A stretch of DNA of 34,106 nucleotides from Shewanella sp. (GCA_028223395.1 JAOIUG010000016.1:1-34106), one strand, 5' to 3'. Numbered from the stretch's first letter, positions 1-8,933 are shown. Made by a program: numbers and translations. The notes: generated from the sequence alone by a model not told the origin.

Positions 1-468
1 ATATATGTCTATGTTTGGCATGCATGACTTACGTTGAGCTAAATCCTATTCGAGCTAAGATGGCTAATACAGCAGAGCAGTCAGACTTCACTAGCCTCAA
101 ACTAAGAGTCCAAGCCGCACTTAAAGGTGAGCACCCCAAGCGGCTATCATCCCAAAATGGCTGCCTTTCATTGGCAACGAGGGAGCACACCAACCCAAAG
201 GCATTAATTCCTCACTAAAAGATGACTTAATACTGGTTGATGAAACCGGTCGACTTGCCCTTAATGATAAGCCCGTGACGACAAGCGTGGTTCTATCTTA
301 AAAAGTACTGAAAACATCCTCACTCGGCTTAATATCCCAACAGAAAATAGAGCAAATTGGCTCAAAATCGTCACCGAATTTGGTCAGTTATTCCATGGCC
401 CTGTAGTTACATTACAAGCGTTGAGTACTTATTGTGAACACTTAGACAAACGACGACGGCACTTTTAA
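1..468 (+). pseudogene. 3' remnant of a REP-associated (Y1-type) transposase, frameshifted
   Basis: The window opens inside a gene whose reading frame contains MTYVELNPIRAKM (about 24-62), the characteristic C-terminal block of TnpA_REP/Y1 transposases (RAYTs). The homologous sequence then changes frame twice: near 150-165, after which a different frame gives LPFIGNEGAHQPKGIN and DETGRL, and again near 275-290, after which a third frame gives NWLKIVTEFGQLFHG and ends CEHLDKRRRHF at a TAA at 466-468. This tail (a downstream domain ending in an RRRHF-like sequence) is typical of the longer RAYT proteins I know from Shewanella. With two frameshifts the product cannot be made intact. The catalytic N-terminal part lies outside the window, so whether it too is damaged is unknown. 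Confidence 0.8.
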
Positions 469-716
469 AATAGCTGCCAACTTATACACTAGCAAGGCAG
501 AAAAACGACACCTTTAACCACAATTCCCTCACAACATATTTGGGGGCTTTCCGCGCATATTATTTCTTCAACAGTCTCATCAATATCGATGTTTTAGTTA
601 ATATTTAGCGTTTATCAGCGTTTTACTACCGAACACTTCTCAAGTTCCAACTTTAACTAAGACTCAGCATTACCTGTCAGCATGAAGTGCTATGTTACTG
701 ATTAACAATGGCTGGC

Positions 717-752
717 TACATGATTTACATGATTTACATGATTTACATGATT
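717..752. repeat. Four exact tandem copies of a 9-bp unit
   Basis: The unit tacatgatt occurs four times head to tail without a mismatch, followed by a broken copy (taacatc). The array is non-coding and too short and spacer-less to be a CRISPR. It is a microsatellite-like array whose copy number could vary by slippage. Confidence 0.9.
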
Positions 753-821
753 TAACATCATTACAATGCAGGTCTAACACCAAATGAATCTGAGCTAAGG
801 TATGCATTAGATTCTAAATTA

Positions 822-845
822 GTGGCCACAATAAAACTTGGCCAC
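822..845 (-). terminator. Possible hairpin terminator of the cold-shock-domain gene
   Basis: gtggcca and tggccac form a perfect 7-bp stem around a 10-base loop, starting 35 bases beyond the stop of the minus-strand gene ending at 881. The following tract on the minus strand is only AT-rich (taatttag), without a real T run, so termination efficiency is doubtful. Confidence 0.35.
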
Positions 846-880
846 TTCAGGGTGGACGTTAGAGATCTCTGGCTACCCGA

Positions 881-1546
881 TTAATTTGCTTGTGCGATAA
901 CCAATACAAAGAATATTATCCCAAGGATTACGAATAAAGCTGTATAGTTTGATTCAAGTTGCTTTCTTCTAGCCTCACTTTCCATTTCTTGAACCCGTTT
1001 AAACTTATGGTCAAAATTAGATATTAAAAGCTGTAATTCATCATTAGAGTCCATAGAAACTCGTTCATTATCGCAAGGTGTACTTTCAGTTACGAGTGCT
1101 AAATCACCTTTAAAAGCATGAACGGTGTATCGATAGTTTCCAGATGAAAAAGTGTTCTTTTCAAAATTTAAATTAAGAATTGCATTACAACCAGATTCTA
1201 TTGCAAGCTTCTTTATGTGCTCACGGCCTTCTTTTGGATCTTTAAAGAACTGTGTTTCTATGGAATGGTATTTTTCGACAACCCCGTATTTGGGCTGAGA
1301 ATTTTTAGTCATGAAAAAATCTATAGGATTCTTCTTAAAATAAACATTAGGCACATGTACTTTTTTTGCACTCATTCCTTTTGGGGTAGGAGTGGGATCA
1401 AATTCAACAACTACATCCTTAAGTAATTTTTTTTCATTAGCCTTATCTAAAAGACTCGAAAAATGAAGAAAATAACTTTCACCATCCTCACCTGAAATAA
1501 ATCCATATTTTTTTGTAGAAATATATGAAACAACTTTACCTCTCAC
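881..1546 (-). CDS. Cold-shock-domain protein with YbjQ-like middle and C-terminal membrane anchor
   Basis: 221 residues, GTG start supported by a strong ribosome-binding site (acggaggt, about 5 bases upstream). Residues 1-65 form a cold-shock domain: KKYGFIS corresponds to RNP1 and SYFLHFSSL to RNP2 of single-strand nucleic-acid-binding CSDs. The middle (about 85-155) carries [17 protein letters not shown] followed by a [11 protein letters not shown] strand, which in layout resembles the YbjQ/UPF0145 family (R-x(n)-A-x-x-x-G-A-N-A-V then AYGTAV); this is my inference. After a charged helix ([16 protein letters not shown]) comes one hydrophobic segment at about 200-218, so the protein is likely anchored in the inner membrane with the CSD in the cytoplasm. 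Ordinary Csp proteins are about 70 residues and soluble, so this is a fusion. It stands alone between two transposon remnants and its role is unknown. Confidence 0.8.
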   Translation of the reverse strand: MRGKVVSYISTKKYGFISGEDGESYFLHFSSLLDKANEKKLLKDVVVEFDPTPTPKGMSAKKVHVPNVYFKKNPIDFFMTKNSQPKYGVVEKYHSIETQFFKDPKEGREHIKKLAIESGCNAILNLNFEKNTFSSGNYRYTVHAFKGDLALVTESTPCDNERVSMDSNDELQLLISNFDHKFKRVQEMESEARRKQLESNYTALFVILGIIFFVLVIAQAN

Positions 1547-1696
1547 GTGACCTCCGTTAATTTGATATGAGCAACTTTCCAGAGCAAGCTAGATATAATG
1601 ACTCCCCACTAAAGATACTGATCTCCAATTAATCGTGGGTTAGCTGAAAGCCAGAGCCATAATAGTTCTGTTAAAGAAACTAAATCAGAGATCAGC

Positions 1697-2025
1697 ATGA
1701 ATAAACATAACATACTTTTCATTGCCCTTGATACACATAAAGAATTTGTAGAAGTTGCTTATATTGAGATCAAAGAGGAGTGAAAGCGGTTCATTTTGGG
1801 CGAATTTCAAGTGCGAAAGCCTCTATCACTAAACTGGCTAGACAGTTTCAATCTAAATACCCAGAAGCAACCTTACATTTTGCTTATGAGGCTGGGCCTT
1901 GCGGTTACTGGATCTACCGATTGCTTACCAGCCTAGGTCACTGTTGCTATGTTATAGCCCCTTCACTTATCCCCAAAAAGCCTGGTGAAAAAATTAAAAA
2001 AAAGGACTGGCATATCTTTCGCTGA
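1697..2025 (+). pseudogene. Truncated, frameshifted IS110-family transposase
   Basis: An ATG at 1697 starts a frame reading IALDTHKEFVEVAYIE, the DEDD-domain opening of IS110-family transposases, but it stops at 1781-1783. The homology continues at once in another frame (from about 1780) with PEATLHFAYEAGPCGYWIYR and APSLIPKKPGEKIK, the next conserved block of the same family. The frame stops at 2023-2025 after about 110 residues, where a full-length IS110 transposase needs over 300. The C-terminal serine-containing domain is absent. This is an inactive 5' fragment; upstream sequence at about 1600-1696 is probably IS end sequence. Confidence 0.85.
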
Positions 2026-2053
2026 TTCAGTTTTCAGCAGTCACAAAGTAAGT

Positions 2054-2080
2054 GCTTCGCGGCTAAAGCCGCTCCTACAC
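2054..2080. repeat. REP-like palindromic element
   Basis: The sequence gcttcgcggctaaagccgct followed by cctacac contains the hairpin gcggc-taaa-gccgc (2059-2072). It matches the general form of REP elements known from Pseudomonas and Shewanella (aggagcggctttagccgcg on the other strand). REPs are mobilised by RAYT transposases, and a RAYT remnant sits at the left edge of the window. Confidence 0.7.
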
Positions 2081-2170
2081 TTAAGACTTAGAACATGCAA
2101 AAGCTCATGTTCCTGACACCCATTACCTTCAAGTACCCCATATACTGCGGGGATAAGCCCATCCTTAAAC

Positions 2171-2206
2171 AAAAAGCCCCGATACCGTTAAGTATCGAGG
2201 CTTTTT
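2171..2206 (-). terminator. Rho-independent terminator of groESL
   Basis: aaaaagcc(c)cgatac, loop cgttaa, then gtatcg(a)ggcttttt: a long stem with a single mismatch flanked by A5 on one side and T5 on the other, so it can work in both directions. On the minus strand it lies 155 bases beyond the groEL stop, with the 2269-2350 palindrome in between, and is the likely end of the groESL transcript. Confidence 0.8.
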
Positions 2207-2268
2207 ATTCTCTTACAACGAGTAGCTTTAGCTTTAAAGCTTCAGACCAGCAACGTATTTACGTAGGA

Positions 2269-2350
2269 TAAATCGGGTTAGAACAAGGCGCTGTGAGCGA
2301 CGTGTAGTTCACCTACACGAGTGAGCAGCAACGCTGTTATCACCGATTTA
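2269..2350. repeat. 82-bp imperfect palindrome in the groEL 3' region
   Basis: The outer arms taaatcgg (2269-2276) and ccgattta (2343-2350) are exact reverse complements. The centre has cgtgtag (2301-2307) and ctacacg (2313-2319) around a 5-base loop, with partial pairing between. It begins 11 bases after the groEL stop, before the terminator, so it would fold in the 3' UTR. It has the size and symmetry of a miniature intergenic repeat unit; copy number in the genome cannot be judged here. Confidence 0.65.
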
Positions 2351-2360
2351 GACCAGTAAA

Positions 2361-4028
<1,668 letters not shown>

Positions 4029-4103
4029 TTAAATTCTTTTTAAATACCTAATGAGCGGCTGTTTAGCTCATTGGCCAGTATTGAAAATGCCTAAACCGAG
4101 TGA

Positions 4104-4394
4104 TTAGCTTACGACAGCCATTAGATCGGATTCAGACAGGATAAGCACTTCTTCACCATCGATTTTTTCTTTCTTTACACCGTAACCTTCGTTGAAAATA
4201 ACGATATCGCCGACTTTAACGTCTAATGGCTGCACTGTGCCGTTTTCCAAAATACGTCCATTGCCTACAGCAAGAACTTCACCGCGGCTAGACTGCTCTG
4301 CAGCACTGCCTGTTAGTACGATGCCACCAGCTGACTTTGATTCAACTTCTGAACGCTTAACAATGACACGATCATGTAATGGACGAATATTCAT
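4104..4394 (-). CDS. groS: Co-chaperonin GroES (10 kDa)
   Basis: 96 residues from the ATG at 4394 ([14 protein letters not shown]). A TTG 15 bases earlier also opens the frame, but the ATG is chosen because it matches the universal GroES start and has a ggag ribosome-binding site 9 bases upstream. The mobile loop ([22 protein letters not shown]) contains the hydrophobic IVL tripeptide that docks on the GroEL apical domain; the chain ends [16 protein letters not shown]. It caps the GroEL ring as a heptamer. First gene of the groES-groEL operon. Confidence 0.98.
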   Translation of the reverse strand: MNIRPLHDRVIVKRSEVESKSAGGIVLTGSAAEQSSRGEVLAVGNGRILENGTVQPLDVKVGDIVIFNEGYGVKKEKIDGEEVLILSESDLMAVVS

Positions 4395-4455
4395 CGATGG
4401 ATGCTCCAATTATTTTGCTACCAGCGCTTATCACTGGCGGTTAACGATAATAATG

Positions 4456-4490
4456 ATTTTGTCGCCAAGCCTCTGGCTGATCGACAAAAT
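4456..4490 (-). promoter_or_regulatory. Dyad in the groES leader
   Basis: attttgtc (4456-4463) and gacaaaat (4483-4490) are exact reverse complements; inside them gccaa(g) and (c)tggc add partial pairing. The dyad lies between the sigma-32 promoter and the groES ribosome-binding site, so it would be transcribed as a hairpin in the 5' UTR or be read as an operator in DNA. It does not match the CIRCE element (TTAGCACTC-N9-GAGTGCTAA). Function unknown. Confidence 0.5.
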
Positions 4491-4507
4491 ATCATTTGAT
4501 GTTCGAG

Positions 4508-4536
4508 ATATGGGGGTCTTTATTGACAGTTCCAAG
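4508..4536 (-). promoter_or_regulatory. Sigma-32 (RpoH) heat-shock promoter of groESL
   Basis: Read on the minus strand: CTTGGAA (4530-4536), 14 bases, then CCCCATAT (4508-4515). The RpoH consensus is CTTGAAA, 13-15 bases, CCCCATNT, so the -10 matches fully and the -35 has one substitution. It lies about 110-140 bases upstream of the groES ATG. Confidence 0.85.
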
Positions 4537-4638
4537 CCCATTTACAAAATAAATCGATTTTTTTTAGCTCCCATTTATAAATATGCGACCAACCCTGATA
4601 GAATTCGCCTCCGAGAGCTGATTAGGTAAGAGAACCCT

Positions 4639-6009
4639 ATGAAAGACAGACACGGGCTGCTAACACAGCCAATTGGTCGTGTACTGCTAACAATGAGCCT
4701 GCCAAACCTGATTGGTATTTTAACCGTTCTTGGGTTTAGTCTCGTTGATACTTTTTTTATCAGTCAGTTGGGGACTGAGTCTTTAGCTGCCATTAGCTTT
4801 ACCTTTCCTGTTACTTTGATTATTTCTAGTATTGCCATTGGTATTGGGGCGGGCGTATCGACCAATTTGGGCCGTTTAATTGGCGCAGGTTATGCTGATA
4901 AAGCAAAAGTTTTTTTACATGACTCGTTAGTGCTGAGCTTTCTGATCACCGTGTTAATATCGCTGCTTGGAAGCTGGTTTATTGATCCGTTGTTTAGCTT
5001 GCTTGGCGCCAACCAAAGTAGTTTACCTTTGATCCATAATTACATGTTCACATGGTATTTAGGTGCGCCTTTGCTGGTGTTGTTAATGGTTGGTAATCAA
5101 GGGCTTCGCGCTACAGGTGACACCAAGTCACCGGCTAAAATTATGATGTTAGCCGCGATCATTAACCTGATTTTGGATCCCTTGCTTATCTTTGGGATTG
5201 GGCCGTTCCCGCGGTTAGCGATTCAAGGCGCTGCAATTGCCAGTGTGGTGTCTTGGTTAGTGGCGTTGTCGTTATCAAGCCATTTATTAATTTTTAAACG
5301 CCATTTGGTTGAGTTTACTCAATTTAGCTGGATCCGATTTAAAGCTAATTATAAACAGTTGGCGCATATTGCTCAGCCTGCTGCGTTAATGAATCTGTTA
5401 AATCCTTTAGCTAATGCGATGATCATGGCGATATTGGCTCGTATCGATCATAGCGCGGTGGCCGCTTTTGGCGCGGGTACGCGGCTTGAATCTGTCATGC
5501 TTATTGTTGTAATGGCGTTATCGTCAAGCTTGGTGCCTTTTGTCGCCCAAAACCTTGGCGCGGGCCAAACAACCCGCGCGCGTGATGCAGTACTGCTCAG
5601 CGTTAAGTTTGTCTTGCTGTTTCAAACGTTACTTTATTTACCGCTTATTTTTGCCGCTGAGCCACTGGCAAGGTTATTTAGCCACGATCCACAGGTGATT
5701 GAATGGCTCAGTTTTTATATTTTAGTATTGCCTGCAGCTTATGGCCCTCTGGGGGTGGTGATCCTCGTGGCAACGTCATTAAATGCTTACCACAGGCCCG
5801 TGAGCTCTTTGCTGCTAAATGTGTGTCGTTTGTTTTTAATCATGTTGCCGCTGGCCGCTTTAGGCTCTTATTTAGGCGGCGTTAAAGGCTTGCTATTAGC
5901 GCTACCGGTGACTAACACGATTATGGGCGTAGCTTGTTATATTCTGGCGCGGCGGATCTCTGAGCCGCCCACTAAAGGTAAGCGTAAAACCAAACATAAA
6001 GGTCAGTAA
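4639..6009 (+). CDS. MATE-family multidrug efflux transporter
   Basis: 456 residues with about twelve hydrophobic segments arranged as two similar halves, the MATE (MOP superfamily) pattern. The N-terminus LLTQPIGRVLLTMSLPNLIG, then VDTFFISQLGTESLAAISFTFP and GIGAGVSTNLGRLIGAG are typical of the NorM/DinF-like bacterial branch, and the second half has SSSLVPFVAQNLGAGQ. Such pumps exchange Na+ or H+ for cationic drugs, often fluoroquinolones, at the inner membrane; the substrate here is not known. The chain ends with a basic tail (RRISEPPTKGKRKTKHK). It is the first gene of an apparent operon: the Qnr-like gene starts only 2 bases after its stop, which suggests translational coupling. Confidence 0.92.
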   Translation: MKDRHGLLTQPIGRVLLTMSLPNLIGILTVLGFSLVDTFFISQLGTESLAAISFTFPVTLIISSIAIGIGAGVSTNLGRLIGAGYADKAKVFLHDSLVLSFLITVLISLLGSWFIDPLFSLLGANQSSLPLIHNYMFTWYLGAPLLVLLMVGNQGLRATGDTKSPAKIMMLAAIINLILDPLLIFGIGPFPRLAIQGAAIASVVSWLVALSLSSHLLIFKRHLVEFTQFSWIRFKANYKQLAHIAQPAALMNLLNPLANAMIMAILARIDHSAVAAFGAGTRLESVMLIVVMALSSSLVPFVAQNLGAGQTTRARDAVLLSVKFVLLFQTLLYLPLIFAAEPLARLFSHDPQVIEWLSFYILVLPAAYGPLGVVILVATSLNAYHRPVSSLLLNVCRLFLIMLPLAALGSYLGGVKGLLLALPVTNTIMGVACYILARRISEPPTKGKRKTKHKGQ

Positions 6010-6011
6010 GT

Positions 6012-6680
6012 ATGACAAGTCACCATTCAAAAAAGGTGTTTCACGGTGACGACTTTAGTCATCAAGATCTACAAGATGCACATTTTGAGCATTGTGAGTT
6101 TCACCATTGCCGCTTCAGCCATGCAGACTTAACCGACGCCTGTTTTAGCCACTGTCAGTTTATGTTCCCCGATGAAGACAATGGCTGCGACTTTAGCTAC
6201 GCAACGCTCACTCATGCCAGTTTTAAGCATTGCAACTTGAGTATGGCGCTATTTAAAGGTGTTAGCTGCTATGGCATTGAAATGCGTGAGTGTAACCTGC
6301 AGGGCTGTGATTTTGACCGCGCCAGTTTTGCCAATTACATCACCGCCAAAAGCTATTTTTGCGCGGCGTATATTACCGCTTGTAACTTAGCTTATGCAGA
6401 CTTAAACAATGCACTATTAGAGGAGTGTGAGCTGTTTGATAACCGCTGGCATGGCGCTAATTTAACAGGCGCTTCTATGAAAGGTGCCGATTTAAGCGGC
6501 GGAGAATTCTCCACCGAGCAATGGGGCAGTTTTGAGCTTAGCGGTTGTGATCTCACCCGGGTTGAACTTGAGGGTTTAGATCCTCGGCAGGTGGATCTTA
6601 AAGGAGTACAAATTAACTCATGGCAACAAGCGCAATTGTTGACGTCCATGGGGCTTATAATTTGCGCTGAGACGCCCTGA
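6012..6680 (+). CDS. Qnr-like pentapeptide-repeat protein
   Basis: 222 residues (Qnr proteins are about 214-219) made almost entirely of A(D/N)LXX-type pentapeptides forming a right-handed square beta-helix. Position by position it resembles QnrA: KVFHGDDFSHQDLQDAHF at the start, FSYATLTHASFKHC, CYGIEMRECNLQGCDF, KSYFCAAYITACNLAYADL, LDPRQVDLKGV and the C-terminal helix SWQQAQLL. Both Qnr-type loops appear present with matching lengths (around MFPDEDNG and around FANYITAKS). Known Qnr proteins bind DNA gyrase and topoisomerase IV and reduce fluoroquinolone inhibition; the same is inferred here, not proven. Chromosomal Shewanella is the accepted source of plasmid QnrA. It is almost contiguous with the upstream MATE gene and followed 34 bases later by a small membrane protein. 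Confidence 0.88.
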   Translation: MTSHHSKKVFHGDDFSHQDLQDAHFEHCEFHHCRFSHADLTDACFSHCQFMFPDEDNGCDFSYATLTHASFKHCNLSMALFKGVSCYGIEMRECNLQGCDFDRASFANYITAKSYFCAAYITACNLAYADLNNALLEECELFDNRWHGANLTGASMKGADLSGGEFSTEQWGSFELSGCDLTRVELEGLDPRQVDLKGVQINSWQQAQLLTSMGLIICAETP

Positions 6681-6714
6681 TGGCGATTAAGGTTAACATT
6701 AAGCAGGAGTTCTG

Positions 6715-7071
6715 ATGAAAAATGCGATTAAAGCGGCTTTATTGTCTGCATTTGTTTTCCCTGGCGCCGGGCATTTTTATTTAAAAAAAGCGGCGGTGGG
6801 TAATCTGATTTTGGTACCAGCCGTCACGGCTATCGGTTATCTTAGCTGGCAGGCCTACCAAAAGGCACTATTGATCTCACAGAAAATTGTAAACGGCGAG
6901 ATCCCATTACAATTAAATGCTCTTTATCATGCCATCACCCAAGCGCCAGTGGGCAGTGAGGCGTTGTTGATCAATATTGCCACTAGTGTGTTTATATTGT
7001 CTTGGTTGGCAAGCATTGTTGATGCTTATCGCTTAGGGAACAAATTAGATAATAGTGATGTTCTGCGCTGA
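6715..7071 (+). CDS. Small membrane protein, unknown function
   Basis: 118 residues with a good ribosome-binding site (caggag, 6 bases before the ATG). It has an N-terminal hydrophobic segment with a FPGAGHFYLKKA sequence, a second one (GNLILVPAVTAIGYLSW), an intervening polar stretch, and a third near the C-terminus (LLINIATSVFILSWLASIVDAYRLG). The GAGHFY...DAYRLG arrangement recalls small proteins of the TM2/DUF-type membrane families found in Shewanella and Vibrio, but I do not recognise a named family. It lies 34 bases after the Qnr-like gene on the same strand and is probably the third gene of that operon. Confidence 0.75.
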   Translation: MKNAIKAALLSAFVFPGAGHFYLKKAAVGNLILVPAVTAIGYLSWQAYQKALLISQKIVNGEIPLQLNALYHAITQAPVGSEALLINIATSVFILSWLASIVDAYRLGNKLDNSDVLR

Positions 7072-7111
7072 CTCAACCGCCTTGTATAGATATAGGTATC
7101 GCTAAGCTTGG

Positions 7112-7462
7112 CTAACAGTGGTCAAAATGTGCGTTCTCCATACACATAAAGCTCACTTGCTGCATCGATAACACTGGTGGCTGCAGCACTGTTATCGACT
7201 CAGGATCGATTGTCTCTAAGTGTGTCACTTCATCAATTTTACTGCTATAAGCATTGCATCGACCACAATAAATAAAGTGTTTACCCCAGCGGACAAGATA
7301 GGCTGAGGTTAGTTTGCCGCCAATACTGACATCGGCTGACAACGCGTGGCATTCTTGCGCGTTATTGCTTAAAACCGCCACGACTAATTTGAGGTTATCA
7401 AACGCTGATAAGTTCAGCGATTGATAGGGCGAGAAAATCTGAGCGACAGCGCGTGATAACAT
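7112..7462 (-). CDS. Hypothetical protein with a CGRC motif
   Basis: 116 residues, not recognised. The first half is mixed hydrophobic/polar; the middle has WGKHFIYCGRCNAYSSK, a CxxC pair that could bind metal or be redox-active, and further cysteines lie near the end (SFMCMENAHFDHC). No signal peptide or membrane segment is evident. It starts 13 bases after the stop of the GNAT gene (7476-8048) on the same strand, so the two are probably co-transcribed. Confidence 0.6.
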   Translation of the reverse strand: MLSRAVAQIFSPYQSLNLSAFDNLKLVVAVLSNNAQECHALSADVSIGGKLTSAYLVRWGKHFIYCGRCNAYSSKIDEVTHLETIDPESITVLQPPVLSMQQVSFMCMENAHFDHC

Positions 7463-7475
7463 ACAGCGTCCTGGA

Positions 7476-8048
7476 TCATAATGAAGAATTTGTGCTAGTA
7501 GACACGACCATTAAGTAATAGTCACGGTCGTCAAAGCTAATAAAGTCAACCACCTGCATAGCGGCTTTGCGTGTGTGCGCCGCAAAGGAGCCTTGGTTGT
7601 CTTCAGCAATAAAAGTCAGCATGTAAGGCAACTCTTTAGCAACGGCTTGTTTTATACACTCGACGAGTGCTTCAAATAGACCTTGGCCGCGATGAGCACT
7701 CGCTATCCAGATCGGCCCATATTGACAACAATTTTTGTCGGTTAGCGCCGCTTTGTCATAGTCAATGCTCGGCAAACAATGCAGTAGATGCCGATATATT
7801 GGCCACTGCTTAAAAAAGCTCCAGCGCCCAGCAATAACATAGCCAATGATCTCGTGATTTAATTGCGCCACCGCCACCCAATGCTTGGTCACTAACTCCG
7901 TCAAATCAGCTTGGGTAAATGATTGACCACTAAAACTATTATTACGCTGCTCGAGGGTTAGTTCATCATGTAACTGGCTTTGCTCTAGCTGAGCGAGTGC
8001 TGCAACATCTTGCGCGGTTGCTAGGCGGATTTTAACGTGTTCCATCAT
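7476..8048 (-). CDS. GNAT-family N-acetyltransferase
   Basis: 190 residues opening with the GNAT start VKIRLATAQDVAALAQLEQSQ (beta1-alpha1). Motif A is PIWIASAHRGQGLFEALVECI, in which RGQG supplies the acetyl-CoA pyrophosphate loop, and the C-terminal strand is FISFDDRDYYLMVV. Two adjacent ATG codons (8048 and 8045) are both possible starts. Proteins of this family transfer an acetyl group to an amine; the acceptor cannot be inferred. It precedes the CGRC hypothetical gene by 13 bases. Confidence 0.82.
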   Translation of the reverse strand: MMEHVKIRLATAQDVAALAQLEQSQLHDELTLEQRNNSFSGQSFTQADLTELVTKHWVAVAQLNHEIIGYVIAGRWSFFKQWPIYRHLLHCLPSIDYDKAALTDKNCCQYGPIWIASAHRGQGLFEALVECIKQAVAKELPYMLTFIAEDNQGSFAAHTRKAAMQVVDFISFDDRDYYLMVVSTSTNSSL

Positions 8049-8180
8049 AATATTGGGGCTAAAGCTGAATAGTAATTGCGATTATACCCTGTCTGCGATC
8101 GCTTAGTGAGATCCTCCATCAAACGATTTGAATAGCTGTGTTTTCTTTTTAAAATGCACTGCGCGCCATGATCCATGCTT

Positions 8181-8402
8181 TTATTTTGTATGCTCATTTT
8201 GTGTGCTCGCCCACTGTAAAAATAACGCTACCGGAAAAGGCGACATCATCACCATACCTAAACCTGATAAACAGGCGATAAGCACGATGCCTGAGCGCAG
8301 CTGTTCCAGCGAAGTGAAACAATACAAACCGATAGCGAAGATGAGCAAACTTAGGCCTAGCCAATGTAATACCTTAAAAGTATGAATTATATTTTTAATC
8401 AC
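8181..8402 (-). CDS. Small two-helix membrane protein, unknown function
   Basis: 73 residues from a GTG at 8402 that has an aggtg ribosome-binding site about 8 bases upstream. Two hydrophobic segments are visible: LGLSLLIFAIGLYCF (about 15-29) and SGIVLIACLSGLGMVMM (about 37-53), followed by FPVALFLQWASTQNEHTK. The opposite-strand frame over the same bases is compositionally less protein-like. No family recognised. Confidence 0.6.
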   Translation of the reverse strand: MIKNIIHTFKVLHWLGLSLLIFAIGLYCFTSLEQLRSGIVLIACLSGLGMVMMSPFPVALFLQWASTQNEHTK

Positions 8403-8480
8403 TAATTAACACCTAATTTGAATTGATTTATGACCAAAATACCCACAATATGAGTCTCTCAATCACTTTGGGGTTACCAC

Positions 8481-8891
8481 ATGATAAAACACTCTTTTTT
8501 CATCACAAGCTTGCTCGTGGGCTTATCTGCTTGTCAGTCAACGCCACACGCCCAACTTGAGGACTTACCCATCAAAGGTACCTGGTATTTAGAAGTGGTC
8601 AGTGATCAGCCTGTTATCGATTATAGCCCGGCACAACTCACCTTTGAAGACGAGGGTAAACTGAGTGGTAATAATAGCTGCAACACTTTTTTAGGTCATT
8701 ACAGTTTATCAGGCCACACTTTACAATTGCGCCCTACAGGTAATACCTTAAAGGCTTGCGTTGATGCGTTAACCGCTCAGGAGCAACGCGTCGTCAAAGT
8801 GATGCCAGAGATCACCCACGCTGCACTGCGTAAGAGCAAACTTTTGCTAAAAGATGCTGATAATAAAACGTTAATGGTACTGAGCAAATAA
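8481..8891 (+). CDS. META-domain (HslJ-like) lipoprotein
   Basis: 136 residues. A short signal peptide ends in the lipobox LSAC with Cys18 as the expected lipidated residue. The rest is a META domain: GTWYLEVV near the start, AQLTFEDEGKLSGNNSCN then TFLGHYSLSG, and a final TLMVLSK strand. The SGNNSCN block is the hallmark of the family, whose E. coli member HslJ is a heat-inducible outer-membrane lipoprotein linked to novobiocin tolerance. The cellular role of this protein is not established. The upstream ribosome-binding site is weak (ggggtt). Confidence 0.88.
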   Translation: MIKHSFFITSLLVGLSACQSTPHAQLEDLPIKGTWYLEVVSDQPVIDYSPAQLTFEDEGKLSGNNSCNTFLGHYSLSGHTLQLRPTGNTLKACVDALTAQEQRVVKVMPEITHAALRKSKLLLKDADNKTLMVLSK

Positions 8892-8933
8892 CTGTCACAA
8901 TCACGATTGAACTTTGACCCTTTTTACGCGCAG

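Larger units (their letters stand above)
469..880. other. Gene-free stretch between transposase remnant and cold-shock-domain gene
   Basis: No credible reading frame was found here. It holds the 9-bp tandem repeat at 717-752 and a small dyad at 822-845 just downstream of the minus-strand gene that ends at 881. The rest is AT-rich sequence without a recognisable signal, consistent with decayed mobile-element flank. Confidence 0.6.

Noticed and set aside
717..752. CRISPR array
   Set aside because: The repeats are 9 bp and directly adjacent without spacers, and no cas genes are in the window.
4456..4490. CIRCE/HrcA operator of groESL
   Set aside because: The arms do not match TTAGCACTC/GAGTGCTAA; the promoter is of the RpoH type instead.
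4192..4629. 145-residue plus-strand frame
   Set aside because: Covers groES in antisense and the heat-shock promoter region; no protein-like features.
6012..6680. Acquired (plasmid- or integron-borne) qnr resistance gene
   Set aside because: No integrase, insertion sequence or attC-like site adjoins it, and its neighbours look chromosomal; a native gene is the simpler reading.
8128..8385. 85-residue plus-strand frame
   Set aside because: Overlaps the minus-strand two-helix membrane protein, which has a good ribosome-binding site and clear hydrophobic segments.
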